A stretch of DNA of 64,000 nucleotides from Marinicella marina (GCF_030065545.1 NZ_JASJNC010000006.1:156636-220635); one strand, 5' to 3'; positions 26,424 to 35,597 are shown, counted from the first letter of the stretch. Translations and numbers: made by a program. Notes: a model not told the origin generated them from the letters alone.

Positions 26424-27622
26424 TGCGGCACGAGTTTCCGGGGTTACAACAACAAGTACACGGTAAACCATTGGTGTACTTGGATAATGCCGCCACCGCG
26501 CAAAGGCCTCAAGCGGTGCTTGATGCCATCAATAATTACTACCTCAAACACAACGCCAACATTCACCGCGGTGTTCACAGTTTGAGTGAATCAGCGACTG
26601 AGTTATACGAACAAGCAAGAAATTCATTGGCACGATTAATCAATGCCCCTTCAGAAAAAGACCTGATTTTTGTCAGGGGTTGTACAGAGGGTGTTAATTT
26701 AGTTGCGCAAACTTTTGTCCGAAGCCGAGTCAAAGCCGGTGATGAAATATTGATTTCACACCTAGAGCACCACTCAAATATTGTGCCATGGCAAATCTTG
26801 TGCGAACAAACAGGTGCCAAGCTGAAAGTGATTCCCATGAACCAACAAGGCGAGTTGGTTTTGGATGACTTGGATCAACTGCTGAATGAGAGGACCAAGT
26901 TCATGTCTGTGGTGCATGTCTCAAATGCGTTGGGTACCATCAACCCTGTTAAAAAGTTGATTGCTGCCGCTCATGCCAAGGATATTCCAGTTTTAATCGA
27001 CGGTGCGCAAGCCACACCGCACATCAAAGTTGATGTACAAGATTTAGATTGTGACTTTTATACCGTCTCTGGACATAAAATGTATGGGCCAACAGGCTCA
27101 GGTATATTGTATGGTAAGTCTGAGCACTTATCAGCCATGCCACCTTATCATGGTGGTGGTGAGATGATCAGTAAAGTCACTTTCGAATCAACGGTTTATA
27201 ATGCCGTGCCAGCAAAATTCGAAGCGGGAACCCCGAATATTGCCGGTGGCATTGGTTTAGGAGCCGCCGCTGAATTCATGATGACAGTTGGTATGGATAA
27301 AATTGCAGAACGAGACCAGGTTTTGAAAGTGTACGCCGAACAAGCGCTGTCTGAAGTACCTGGCTTACGCTTGGTGGGCACGGCGACAAATAAATCCCCA
27401 GTGTTCTCTTTTGTTATTGACGGGATTCACGCTCATGACATTGGCACCATCATTGATCACCATGGTGTGGCCATTCGCACAGGGCATCACTGTACCATGC
27501 CAATTTTTCAGTTTTATGGCTTGGCCGGTAGCTGTCGTGCTTCGTTGGCATTTTATAACACTGAACAAGAAGTTGATGTTCTGGTAGAATCCCTGCTCAA
27601 AGCCAAAGCCATGTTCCAGTGA
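26420..27622 (+). CDS. sufS: Cysteine desulfurase SufS
   Basis: PLP-dependent group II desulfurase supplying sulfur for cluster assembly. The 400-residue protein has YLDNAATAQRPQAVLDAI, the HRGVHSLS block, the PLP lysine Lys220 in SGHKMYGPTG, GGEMISKV and the active-site Cys372 in GSCRASLAFYN within the conserved C-terminal region. It overlaps sufD by four bases. Persulfide acceptance is expected to be by the SufU-like protein encoded next, since no sufE is present. Confidence 0.97.
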   Translation: MMRHEFPGLQQQVHGKPLVYLDNAATAQRPQAVLDAINNYYLKHNANIHRGVHSLSESATELYEQARNSLARLINAPSEKDLIFVRGCTEGVNLVAQTFVRSRVKAGDEILISHLEHHSNIVPWQILCEQTGAKLKVIPMNQQGELVLDDLDQLLNERTKFMSVVHVSNALGTINPVKKLIAAAHAKDIPVLIDGAQATPHIKVDVQDLDCDFYTVSGHKMYGPTGSGILYGKSEHLSAMPPYHGGGEMISKVTFESTVYNAVPAKFEAGTPNIAGGIGLGAAAEFMMTVGMDKIAERDQVLKVYAEQALSEVPGLRLVGTATNKSPVFSFVIDGIHAHDIGTIIDHHGVAIRTGHHCTMPIFQFYGLAGSCRASLAFYNTEQEVDVLVESLLKAKAMFQ

Positions 27623-27636
27623 ACATGTTTGAGTAG

Positions 27637-28083
27637 ATGTCGGAATTAAATAAACTTTACAAAAAAGCAGTACTTGCACACAATAAAAACCCACACAATT
27701 ATGGCAAGCCGGAAACATGGACGCACCATGCCGAGGGCTTGAATGCCATTTGTGGTGATTTGGTTGAAGTTTATTTAACCATTGCTGATGATCGATTGGT
27801 TGCAGTGAACTTTGCTGGGGAGAGTTGTGCCATTGCTATGGCATCGGCATCGATGATGACTGAGCTATCAACTGGTTTAACGCTGCAAGACTGGCAAAAC
27901 AGGTTCAATTTATTCAAACAACTCATGGACCCAAACAACGAGCAAGTGTCATACGATGAACTGGGTGAGGTCAATACCCTCATTACGGTAAAAAAATTTC
28001 CCTCTAGAATTAAATCAGCCACCTTATGTTGGTATGCTGTTGATGCTGCCATCAAAGGGCAGTCCAGCACCACCACAGAGTGA
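27637..28083 (+). CDS. sufU: SufU-like sulfur-transfer protein
   Basis: A 148-residue NifU/IscU-fold protein of the SufU type. It keeps the three cysteines of the family at Cys39 (ICGD, with Asp41), Cys64 (GESCAIAMASASMMTE) and Cys131 (SATLCWYA). In Gram-positive bacteria SufU binds zinc and accepts persulfide from SufS; the same partner role is likely here because it directly follows sufS with a 14-base gap. The stretch between Cys64 and Cys131 contains the insertion that separates SufU from IscU. It is the last SUF gene; sufA and sufE are absent. Confidence 0.9.
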   Translation: MSELNKLYKKAVLAHNKNPHNYGKPETWTHHAEGLNAICGDLVEVYLTIADDRLVAVNFAGESCAIAMASASMMTELSTGLTLQDWQNRFNLFKQLMDPNNEQVSYDELGEVNTLITVKKFPSRIKSATLCWYAVDAAIKGQSSTTTE

Positions 28084-28116
28084 TCACATCATTATTAATC
28101 AATTAAAAAACCAGCC

Positions 28117-28959
28117 ATGAAATCAAACGAACCCAAGATCAGCTTCAGCGACAAAAACTTCACATGGCAAGATGGAAAAAACTGGTTCAATCAAGGTATC
28201 ATCTTTTTTAAACTGGTGAAGAACATGTGGTACGTCAGCTGTCTGGTTATGGGCGTGTTGTTTTTGTTATTGGCATCTGTGGCATTGCCGCTGGTGGCGG
28301 TTTTGGTTATCTTTGCTTCCCCCATGGTCACTGCATTCATTATGAACTGTTGCCAAGCGGTGCGTTTGGGTCAGCCGCTGCAGATCAATATGCTGTGGCA
28401 GGATGTGTTCAAACAACTGAATTATTTTTTGTTGTTAGGGCTGTTCTCTGCTTTATTAAGCATGGTAATGCAACAAGTGCATGTCTTGCTATTAAGCGCC
28501 TATGAGTTACCTCTTGAGATGACTGAAGAAATGGCTATGAACATGAGTGGCGCAGAGGCACTGCTCAGGGTGCTATTTAACTTGATAACCAACCTCCCGG
28601 TTGCCTTGGCCTTGGCCTTTTCACCGGCTTTGATATTATTTAAGCGGGCACATCCCGTGAATGCAATAAAATTCAGTGTATTGGCTGTATTGCGGTCTTG
28701 GAAAGCTTTCATCGCTTTGGTATTATTGATTGTTTTGGTGTTTTTTGGTGTATTGATATTAGCCAGTATTGTTGGTTCTGTGGTGCTGATGGTGATGGGC
28801 AGTGCTGGCCAATTAGTGGCCAACGTGTTGGTCCTTTTTTTCGTCTTTACAGTGACCGGGATTGGATTGTGCAGCCAATACCAAGCTTTTACCGAACTGT
28901 TTGCTGATGATGAGCAAGAGCCAGAGAGTGAAGACACTGAGGTTTATGCTGAAATATAA
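28117..28959 (+). CDS. Multi-spanning inner-membrane protein of unknown function
   Basis: A 280-residue protein with about six hydrophobic helices, a basic/polar N-terminal stretch of about 30 residues and an acidic C-terminal tail (DDEQEPESEDTEVYAEI). The pattern resembles the BPSS1780-type family of uncharacterised proteobacterial membrane proteins, but I cannot confirm it. It starts 33 bases after sufU and might be on the SUF transcript, though its role need not be related. No catalytic motif is visible. Confidence 0.7.
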   Translation: MKSNEPKISFSDKNFTWQDGKNWFNQGIIFFKLVKNMWYVSCLVMGVLFLLLASVALPLVAVLVIFASPMVTAFIMNCCQAVRLGQPLQINMLWQDVFKQLNYFLLLGLFSALLSMVMQQVHVLLLSAYELPLEMTEEMAMNMSGAEALLRVLFNLITNLPVALALAFSPALILFKRAHPVNAIKFSVLAVLRSWKAFIALVLLIVLVFFGVLILASIVGSVVLMVMGSAGQLVANVLVLFFVFTVTGIGLCSQYQAFTELFADDEQEPESEDTEVYAEI

Positions 28960-29010
28960 AAACCAGTGTTCAAAGGTGGTTTGTAATGCATGTGTAAAAA
29001 ATTGATTTGC

Positions 29011-29089
29011 TGTTTTGTCATTTGCTTTTTGCCGCTGATTAAAAGAGCGACAAAACAATTGTTTTAAACGGTCATCAAAATGATAGAAT
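29011..29089 (+). promoter_or_regulatory. parE promoter region with nested palindromes
   Basis: TGTTTTGTC (29011-29019) and GACAAAACA (29049-29057) form a perfect 9-base inverted repeat around 29 bases. The right arm runs into a second, perfect 14-base palindrome AAAACAATTGTTTT (29052-29065). The latter contains the -35-like TTGTTT (29060-29065), placed 18 bases before an extended -10, TG-A-TAGAAT (29081-29089). A dyad over a -35 element suggests a regulated or supercoiling-sensitive promoter for topoisomerase IV subunit ParE. Confidence 0.5.
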
Positions 29090-29164
29090 CTGCAAGATTA
29101 ATTTTGATATCACCAGCCTCATGGCGGTTTTAATTACAGAAGGTCAAAGCAGGATAAACGATTT

Positions 29165-31048
29165 ATGACAAAAACCTATCAATCTTCAGACATTGAGGTC
29201 TTATCAGGCCTGGATCCGGTCAAAAGACGTCCAGGTATGTACACCGAAACCAATCGTCCCAATCACCTGATTCAAGAGGTGATAGATAACTCTGTGGATG
29301 AAGCACTTGAAGGTCATGCCAGTAAAATCAGTGTGGTTTTGCACCAAGATGGTAGCATCGAAGTGGCAGATGATGGTCGCGGGATGCCGGTTGATGTACA
29401 TGCAGAGCATGGTGTATCAGGCGTGGAATTGATTTTGTGTAAGTTGCACGCTGGTGGTAAGTTTTCGAATAAAAACTACACTTTTTCTGGTGGTCTTCAT
29501 GGCGTGGGTGTATCGGTGGTTAATGCCTTGAGTCAGCGCTTAGATGTTTGGATAAAACGCGATGGCAAAGAACACCACATTGCCTTTGAACATGGTGAAA
29601 AAGTTTCAGAACTTAAAGTGGTCGGTCAAGTAGGGCAGCGCAACACTGGAACCCGCGTACAATTTACCCCAGCCCCTGAGTATTTCGACAGCATCAAGGT
29701 GGGGATTAAAAAACTCAAGCATTTACTCAAAGCCAAAGCCGTTCTGTGTTCAGGATTGCGCGTTGATTTTAAAAGTCATTTAGATGACAGCAATGAATCT
29801 TGGCAGTTTGAGGATGGGTTACAAGAATATTTGATTGATGAGATTGATGCCGAGGTGATGTTGCCTGCAGCCGGATTTATTGGCGCACAACAAGACGAGG
29901 AGTTTGCGGTTGATTGGGCTCTTACTTGGGTACCACAAGGTGAGCTGGTCACTGAAAGTTATGTGAACTTGATTCCAACCGCCCAAGGGGGGACCCATGT
30001 GAATGGCCTGCGTACTGGCTTGACTGAGGCCATCAGAGATTTTGCCGACAGCCACAACCTGTTGCCCAGGGGGTTGAAGTTGGCACCGGATGATGTCTGG
30101 GATCGGGTCAGCTATGTGCTGTCCACTAAGATGAAAGATCCACAGTTTTCTGGTCAGACTAAAGAGCGCTTATCATCTCGTTCAATCGCCTCGTATGTTT
30201 CCAATACCATCAAAGATGCTTTGGTGTTGTGGTTAAGTCAAAATGTGGCTGATGGCGAGCAAATTGCCATGATAGCCATTAATAATGCCCAAAATCGTTT
30301 ACGCAAAGCCAAACAAGTGGTGCGCAAAAAAGTCACAGCAGGACCTGCGCTGCCGGGTAAGCTTGCTGACTGCAGTTCACAAGATCCGATGTTGGGTGAG
30401 TTGTTTTTGGTGGAGGGTGATTCTGCAGGAGGCTCTGCCAAACAAGCTCGCGACCGCGAGTTTCAAGCAATCATGCCGTTGCGCGGTAAAATATTGAATT
30501 CATGGGAAGTGGAATCGACTCAAGTCATGGCGTCCCAAGAAGTACATGATTTGGCAGTGGCTATGGGGGTCGACCCCGGTAGCACAGATTTGTCTGGTTT
30601 GCGCTATGGGAAAATCATTATTTTAGCTGATGCCGATTCAGATGGTTTGCACATTGCTACGCTGCTGTGTGCCTTGTTTTTGAGGCATTTTGAACCGGTG
30701 GTTAGGGCCGGGCACATATTTGTCGCGATGCCACCCTTGTTTCGCATTGATGTGGGTAAGAAAAAGTTTTATGCTGTGGACCAAAGTGAGCGTGACCAAA
30801 TCCTCAATAAAATTGAGAAAGACAAATTAAAAGGTAAAGTCAGTGTCACGCGCTTTAAAGGTTTGGGTGAAATGAACCCTTCACAACTCAGAGAAAGTGC
30901 GATTGCACCAGATACCCGGAGGCTGTTACAACTTTCGGTCTCTGCCGGTGATGATACCCACAGTATCATGGATATGCTGCTGGCCAAGAAAAGAGCCAGT
31001 GAAAGGAAATCATGGTTGCAAGAAAAGGGCGACCTGGCTGTTATCTAA
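29165..31048 (+). CDS. parE: DNA topoisomerase IV subunit B ParE
   Basis: ATPase subunit of topoisomerase IV, which decatenates replicated chromosomes. The 627-residue protein begins with the ParE-typical EVLSGLDPVKRRPGMY and VIDNSVDEAL, has the ATP-lid block GGLHGVGVSVVNALS, the TOPRIM motif LFLVEGDSAGGSAKQARDR and the metal site ADADSDG. The length and absence of the large GyrB insertion identify it as ParE rather than GyrB. parC is not adjacent, as is often the case. Confidence 0.96.
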   Translation: MTKTYQSSDIEVLSGLDPVKRRPGMYTETNRPNHLIQEVIDNSVDEALEGHASKISVVLHQDGSIEVADDGRGMPVDVHAEHGVSGVELILCKLHAGGKFSNKNYTFSGGLHGVGVSVVNALSQRLDVWIKRDGKEHHIAFEHGEKVSELKVVGQVGQRNTGTRVQFTPAPEYFDSIKVGIKKLKHLLKAKAVLCSGLRVDFKSHLDDSNESWQFEDGLQEYLIDEIDAEVMLPAAGFIGAQQDEEFAVDWALTWVPQGELVTESYVNLIPTAQGGTHVNGLRTGLTEAIRDFADSHNLLPRGLKLAPDDVWDRVSYVLSTKMKDPQFSGQTKERLSSRSIASYVSNTIKDALVLWLSQNVADGEQIAMIAINNAQNRLRKAKQVVRKKVTAGPALPGKLADCSSQDPMLGELFLVEGDSAGGSAKQARDREFQAIMPLRGKILNSWEVESTQVMASQEVHDLAVAMGVDPGSTDLSGLRYGKIIILADADSDGLHIATLLCALFLRHFEPVVRAGHIFVAMPPLFRIDVGKKKFYAVDQSERDQILNKIEKDKLKGKVSVTRFKGLGEMNPSQLRESAIAPDTRRLLQLSVSAGDDTHSIMDMLLAKKRASERKSWLQEKGDLAVI

Positions 31049-31115
31049 TTGATATAGTTTGTGTTGCTAATATTCACATGATAAGCTGTCATCATCATTT
31101 TAAGAGGGAATCATT

Positions 31116-33305
31116 TTGACTGAAAACAGTCAATTAAAATCGCAAAACCCAAAAACAAGGATAGTTTTTATGTCTTTGAGTCTCTTGCTGATTGCTATAG
31201 TCATTGCAGTCTATGTTCATCGTTCCCAAGATAAGGTGCTTGATCAGATTTTAAAGGGTCAAGCTGAGAGCACCGAAATCAAAGTTGTAAACAGTACTTT
31301 AGATTTGTTTTCAGACATCAAAGCAACCAGCGCGCGTTGTACTGCAGAGATGTCGGATAATCAACCCCTTTGGCGGTTAAACGCCAAAGACTTTTTGGCT
31401 CGCACCGTGGGTGCAGAATACTTCTGGTTAATTGACTCAGAATATGAAATCGTCTGGTCTGAGCCACGGGATTCTGCCCATCAAAAGCAGATCAATGAGA
31501 TCATCAGTGATCCCGATATTATCCTGAAGCTGGTACAAACCCGGGAATCAGGTCAAGCCGAAATATCTCAAACTTACAGTTTTAAAGACCAAGTAATAGT
31601 TTATATTTTTCAACCGATTGGGGATGCTGACTCGTTCAATGGTTTTTACGTGATTGGTGTGTTGGTTGATAAGTATCTTGATAACATTCTCGGTGACCCA
31701 GTTACAGTCGGGCATTACACCAAAGTCTATTCAGGTAAAGACGTGGTATATGCCAATGGTCCTGATTTAGATGATTATTCACAACTCGAATATTTTGAAT
31801 TAAATATGGACACAGACAGTGACAGCTGGTTGTTTAAAGTTTATCCAACCAACAGCTCATTGGACTTAATTATCTCTCCTATGCCGTATTTCATTGCTTT
31901 CGCTGGTGCCATCATTGCGCTGTTGTTTATGCTCACATTGCGTTCTCAACAGAAGGCCAAAAAAGAGTCATTAAAATTAGCCAATGAAATCAGTGAAAAA
32001 GAAAAAATTCAATTTGAGTTAGAGTATCTTGCCAACCATGACACTTTAACCCATCTGCCCAATCGTCACTACATCACCAACTTCATCAAAGCCAGGGTAA
32101 ATTATTCTAAAACTTCAAAACAGCAGTTCACTGTTTTGTTCATTGACTTGGATCACTTCAAAGACATCAACGATACCTTAGGTCACGCGGTGGGTGATGA
32201 GATGTTGAAAAAATTGCCTGTACTTTTTAATCGCGTGTTCAGGCATGACGATGTCATTGCTCGCATGGGAGGCGACGAATTCATTGTTTACTTACCCGGA
32301 GAGATGAGTGTTTCTGATGTTGAGAAACTGGTTGAAAGGTTTTTGAAGTCTCTAGAATATCCAATTGAGATAGGCGAACATCTGATCAGGTTAACGGGTA
32401 GTGTGGGCGTGGCATTTTTTCCACAACATGGTGCCAATGTCACCGAATTACTGTCGCATGCTGATGCCGCACTTTATCGGGCCAAAGACAAAGGACGCAA
32501 CACATTTGCGATTTATGATTCTGAAATCGAGCAAAAGGCCAAAGACCGCATACAGCTGATATCTAAACTGCATACAGCCCATGAACAAGATGAGTTTGAG
32601 ATGTATTATCAGCCACGTTATGATCTGGCCAGCAAGCAGATAATAGGTGCAGAGGCGCTGATCAGATGGAACAAGTCCGATGGACAAGTGGAGGAGCCAG
32701 CCGGGTTTATTGAATTGTTGGAAGAAACCTCACTGATTATTCCGGTATCATGGAAGATGCTGAGTCGATGTTGTAAGCAGTTTGGAAAATTGTTACAGCA
32801 TCAACCCAAGCTGTTCATGTCCTTCAATGTCTCTGCCAAACAACTTGAACATCCAGATTTTTTGGTGAATTTACAGAAAGTTTTGAAAAAAACGCAGTTT
32901 CCAGCTAAAAATTTAGAGTTGGAGTTGACCGAACAAACTTTGATTCAAAACGTAGAAAACAGCCGCTTCATTTTGGATAGATTAAAAGAAATGGGTATTG
33001 CCATTGCCATTGATGATTTCGGTACAGGTTACTCATCGCTTTCTTATTTGAAAAACTTTCAAGTAGATATCTTAAAAATTGATAAGTCTTTCATTCAAGA
33101 CATAGATTCAGACAAAGATGATTTGGAACTGGTGAAGACCATGATTGCTATGGGTCAAAACCTCAATATCACCACTGTTGCTGAAGGGGTTGAAAATGAG
33201 GCGCAAATCGAGCTCCTCAGTGCTGAATCATGTGACCAAGGCCAAGGTTACTATTTCAGAAAAGCCATGAAGTTTTATGACTTTTACCAACTGGCCTCTG
33301 AATAG
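31116..33305 (+). CDS. Membrane GGDEF-EAL cyclic-di-GMP protein
   Basis: A 729-residue bifunctional signalling protein. Helix 1 (about residues 17-36) and helix 2 (about 250-270) frame a periplasmic sensor domain of about 210 residues. The GGDEF site is intact at 385-389, with an allosteric I-site RHDD at 376-379 five residues before it. The EAL site is intact at 513-515, and FNVSAKQL, ELELTEQ, IDDFGTGYSS, KIDKSF and EGVEN follow, so both cyclase and phosphodiesterase residues are present. Translation starts at TTG 31116 behind AAGAGGGA. c-di-GMP may link to the type IV pilus genes; PilY1-dependent signalling is known in Pseudomonas. Confidence 0.93.
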   Translation: MTENSQLKSQNPKTRIVFMSLSLLLIAIVIAVYVHRSQDKVLDQILKGQAESTEIKVVNSTLDLFSDIKATSARCTAEMSDNQPLWRLNAKDFLARTVGAEYFWLIDSEYEIVWSEPRDSAHQKQINEIISDPDIILKLVQTRESGQAEISQTYSFKDQVIVYIFQPIGDADSFNGFYVIGVLVDKYLDNILGDPVTVGHYTKVYSGKDVVYANGPDLDDYSQLEYFELNMDTDSDSWLFKVYPTNSSLDLIISPMPYFIAFAGAIIALLFMLTLRSQQKAKKESLKLANEISEKEKIQFELEYLANHDTLTHLPNRHYITNFIKARVNYSKTSKQQFTVLFIDLDHFKDINDTLGHAVGDEMLKKLPVLFNRVFRHDDVIARMGGDEFIVYLPGEMSVSDVEKLVERFLKSLEYPIEIGEHLIRLTGSVGVAFFPQHGANVTELLSHADAALYRAKDKGRNTFAIYDSEIEQKAKDRIQLISKLHTAHEQDEFEMYYQPRYDLASKQIIGAEALIRWNKSDGQVEEPAGFIELLEETSLIIPVSWKMLSRCCKQFGKLLQHQPKLFMSFNVSAKQLEHPDFLVNLQKVLKKTQFPAKNLELELTEQTLIQNVENSRFILDRLKEMGIAIAIDDFGTGYSSLSYLKNFQVDILKIDKSFIQDIDSDKDDLELVKTMIAMGQNLNITTVAEGVENEAQIELLSAESCDQGQGYYFRKAMKFYDFYQLASE

Positions 33306-33325
33306 GTGCTCATCAAGCCTGCCAG

Positions 33326-34351
33326 TTAATCAATTTGTTGCATAATTGACTGCGCCAACCGATTGACATCCTCTGCATTTGTGGCATGTGAGAAAACCAA
33401 TCTGATGATGTCAGTTGAGCCAGGCCAAACATGAAACTCAAAGCCTTCAATGCGCAATTGTTCAATCACAGTAACTGGTAACTGACAGAATACCTCATTG
33501 GCCTCAACTGGATGAATGAATTTTACTTTGGCATTGGTGGTTTGGTGGAAATGTTGTGCCATGTCATTGGCATGTTGCGCCATTTTTAACCACAAGTCAT
33601 CCTTTAGATAGGCATTGAGTTGGGCACTGACAAAGCGCATTTTGCTGATCAAATGTCCGCTTCTCTTGCGCAGTCTTTTGATTTCTTTGGTCAGGTGTGG
33701 GTTGAATACAATCAATGCCTCGGCCATCATCGCGCCGTTTTTAGTGGCACCGAAGGACAACATGTCAATACCAGATTTCCAAGTCATTTCAGCCACATCG
33801 CAACCCAGAGAACACAAAGCATTGGCAAAACGTGCACCATCCATATGCAATGTCAGATTGTATTTTTGTTTGATGGCTTTGAGTTGTTCAAGTTCAGCCA
33901 GAGAGTAAACGGTTCCAGCTTCACTGCATTGGGTGATACTGATGACGCTGGGTAGTGACTCATGTTCGCCATGAACGCCAGTATGAGACAAGTAGTTATC
34001 AAGCGCATTCAAGTCGATTTTGCCATGATCGCCTTTGATAGGAATCAATTTGGCACCACCGGTGAAAAATTCTGGTGCGCCGCATTCATCGGCATTGAGG
34101 TGTGCATGTTCATGACATAAGATTGAGCCATAGGGCGGGCAGGCCAAGGTCATGGCAATTGAATTAGCGGCTGTACCGGTTGTCAGGGGTAATACTTCAC
34201 ACCAGCACTGAAACAATTGTTGGCACTGCTCAGTGAAATGATCACTGAATTTATCATAGCCGTAAGATTCTTCAAAACCTGCATTGGCTTCGATGATGGC
34301 ATTGAGGATTTCTTGGTGTATTGGGGCTTCGTTATCGCTGCGAAAGTTCAT
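33326..34351 (-). CDS. L-threonine aldolase-like PLP enzyme
   Basis: A 341-residue fold-type I PLP enzyme of the beta-eliminating lyase/low-specificity L-threonine aldolase family, which cleaves threonine or allo-threonine to glycine and acetaldehyde. It starts with FRSDNEAP, has the TTGTAANSIA phosphate-binding block at 57-66, the PLP ring aspartate Asp171 in HMDGARFANA and the Schiff-base lysine Lys204 in SFGATKNG. The exact substrate is not certain. It lies nine bases downstream of the CARF-nuclease gene on the same strand. Confidence 0.88.
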   Translation of the reverse strand: MNFRSDNEAPIHQEILNAIIEANAGFEESYGYDKFSDHFTEQCQQLFQCWCEVLPLTTGTAANSIAMTLACPPYGSILCHEHAHLNADECGAPEFFTGGAKLIPIKGDHGKIDLNALDNYLSHTGVHGEHESLPSVISITQCSEAGTVYSLAELEQLKAIKQKYNLTLHMDGARFANALCSLGCDVAEMTWKSGIDMLSFGATKNGAMMAEALIVFNPHLTKEIKRLRKRSGHLISKMRFVSAQLNAYLKDDLWLKMAQHANDMAQHFHQTTNAKVKFIHPVEANEVFCQLPVTVIEQLRIEGFEFHVWPGSTDIIRLVFSHATNAEDVNRLAQSIMQQID

Positions 34352-34360
34352 GTTGGTATT

Positions 34361-35485
34361 TTAGTTGGTTTGGTCAATGAATTTAAAAAGGTGCCGTTCC
34401 AGTTGCTTTAATTGGGTGTGCGAGCAACAGTATATACCCAAATCTTTGGCCCTGGAAAGCGTGTATTTGTTCAGTGGTTGGTAACTGACTAGCATGGCTT
34501 TACCGGAATGCCCGCCGGCCAGTGACTTGATGGTATCCAGTCGATAAATTGCGGTGTTGGCAGCGGATTTGTCAGCTTTGCTGTTACCAAATCGCCGGGT
34601 TTTACATTCAATGATGTGCAAGCGATTGTGACATATGGCTGCCACATCGATTTCATTGCGAACTTTACCTTGGTCTCTTACCACGGTCATCCCTTTGGCC
34701 AAGTCGGCCAGTTGAGGACGCTGCTTGCGCATGCCATATAGTAAGGCGAAAACATGATTCTCCAGCCAGCCACCATTGCAGTAAAATCGACTGGCATCAT
34801 CGGTGAATTTGATTTTCTTACCACGTATGGTCAGTTTGCCAGCGGCAGCAAAATGATCCAATAGTTGCTGTAAATGGTGGTTTTTAAAATCGTTTTGTTG
34901 CAAGGTATAGCGGTGATTGATATCGGCACTCATCGCCATGTAATTGATGCTACCAATAGCGCGGTCGGCTTGACCGAGTTGTGAAACTATCCACTGGGTT
35001 AACTCTCTGGATGCTTTGTCTTCAGGTGAGGTTTGTCCACTGTCAATGATTTGTGTGTTGAAAGATTTCAAGTACTCTTTCAATTTGATTTCATGTGAGA
35101 GGTGAATGTCTTTGTGGGTGTGTTTTTCATTCAGCCAATGCAACTCATCGGTGAATTTATCCACCAAAAAAACAGGATAACCGAAATTAGTAAACTGCTC
35201 AAAGGCCAATAGCACCAATTTATTGTAGCCGCTGGAGGCGTTAAAAATGATGTCATGTTGTTGATGTGTTTCAATCAACTGAGCAAAATGCTCACGAGCC
35301 AACTGGGTATCAAAGTCGATCAGTCCATCTTCACACTTGATGCCGCGGGCCTGTATCGCTGACTTCAGGCCACTGATGTCATCTTGTGGGTGATAAAGCA
35401 GGATCACTTTTTCTGCACCTAATGTCAGTGCCGCACTTAAAATGCCTGCATGTTTGGGGTGGAAGATTGCCAAATGAATTTGCAT
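34361..35485 (-). CDS. DUF1887 protein: CARF domain plus PD-(D/E)XK nuclease (Card1/Can2-like)
   Basis: A 374-residue protein resembling Vibrio VC1899 of the DUF1887 family. The N-terminal Rossmann-like CARF domain contains DIIFNASSGYNKLVLLAFE and PVFLVDKFTDELHWL; a winged-helix region follows; the C-terminal restriction-endonuclease fold has NEIDVAAI and LHIIECKT, giving the catalytic set Asp280, Glu293, Lys295. Relatives in type III CRISPR systems (Card1/Can2) are activated by cyclic oligoadenylates and cleave nucleic acids. No CRISPR array or cas gene is in the window. The ATG at 35485 matches the VC1899 start; a TTG at 35557 would add 24 residues. Confidence 0.88.
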   Translation of the reverse strand: MQIHLAIFHPKHAGILSAALTLGAEKVILLYHPQDDISGLKSAIQARGIKCEDGLIDFDTQLAREHFAQLIETHQQHDIIFNASSGYNKLVLLAFEQFTNFGYPVFLVDKFTDELHWLNEKHTHKDIHLSHEIKLKEYLKSFNTQIIDSGQTSPEDKASRELTQWIVSQLGQADRAIGSINYMAMSADINHRYTLQQNDFKNHHLQQLLDHFAAAGKLTIRGKKIKFTDDASRFYCNGGWLENHVFALLYGMRKQRPQLADLAKGMTVVRDQGKVRNEIDVAAICHNRLHIIECKTRRFGNSKADKSAANTAIYRLDTIKSLAGGHSGKAMLVSYQPLNKYTLSRAKDLGIYCCSHTQLKQLERHLFKFIDQTN

Positions 35486-35496
35486 GGCATTATTAT
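35467..35496 (+). promoter_or_regulatory. Putative carAB promoter
   Basis: TTGCCA at 35467-35472 and TATTAT at 35491-35496 are separated by 18 bases, pointing toward carA. The -35 lies inside the first codons of the divergent CARF-nuclease gene. The predicted transcript would begin near 35503 and carry a leader of about 115 bases containing the hairpin at 35571-35597. Confidence 0.4.
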
Positions 35497-35570
35497 ATGA
35501 AAAAAGCTGTAAGTGTTGTGGTGTTTCTGCGGCTATTGAGTTAAAATTCGCTTTCAATTCGATAACAGTA

Positions 35571-35597
35571 AAAAGTTGGTTAGCGCCAGCTTTTTTT
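35571..35597 (+). terminator. Attenuator-like terminator in the carA leader
   Basis: AAAAGTTGG and CCAGCTTTT pair (one G-T pair) around the hexaloop TTAGCG, and the T run continues to seven. This has the form of an intrinsic terminator on the + strand. No + strand gene ends upstream of it, so it would act on the carAB leader transcript, about 23 bases before the carA start. Confidence 0.55.

Noticed and set aside
35497..35544. A 15-codon open frame (ATG to TAA) in the carA leader as a leader peptide for attenuation
   Set aside because: Its ATG lies at the -10 of the putative promoter, upstream of the predicted transcript start, has no ribosome site and shows no run of regulatory codons.
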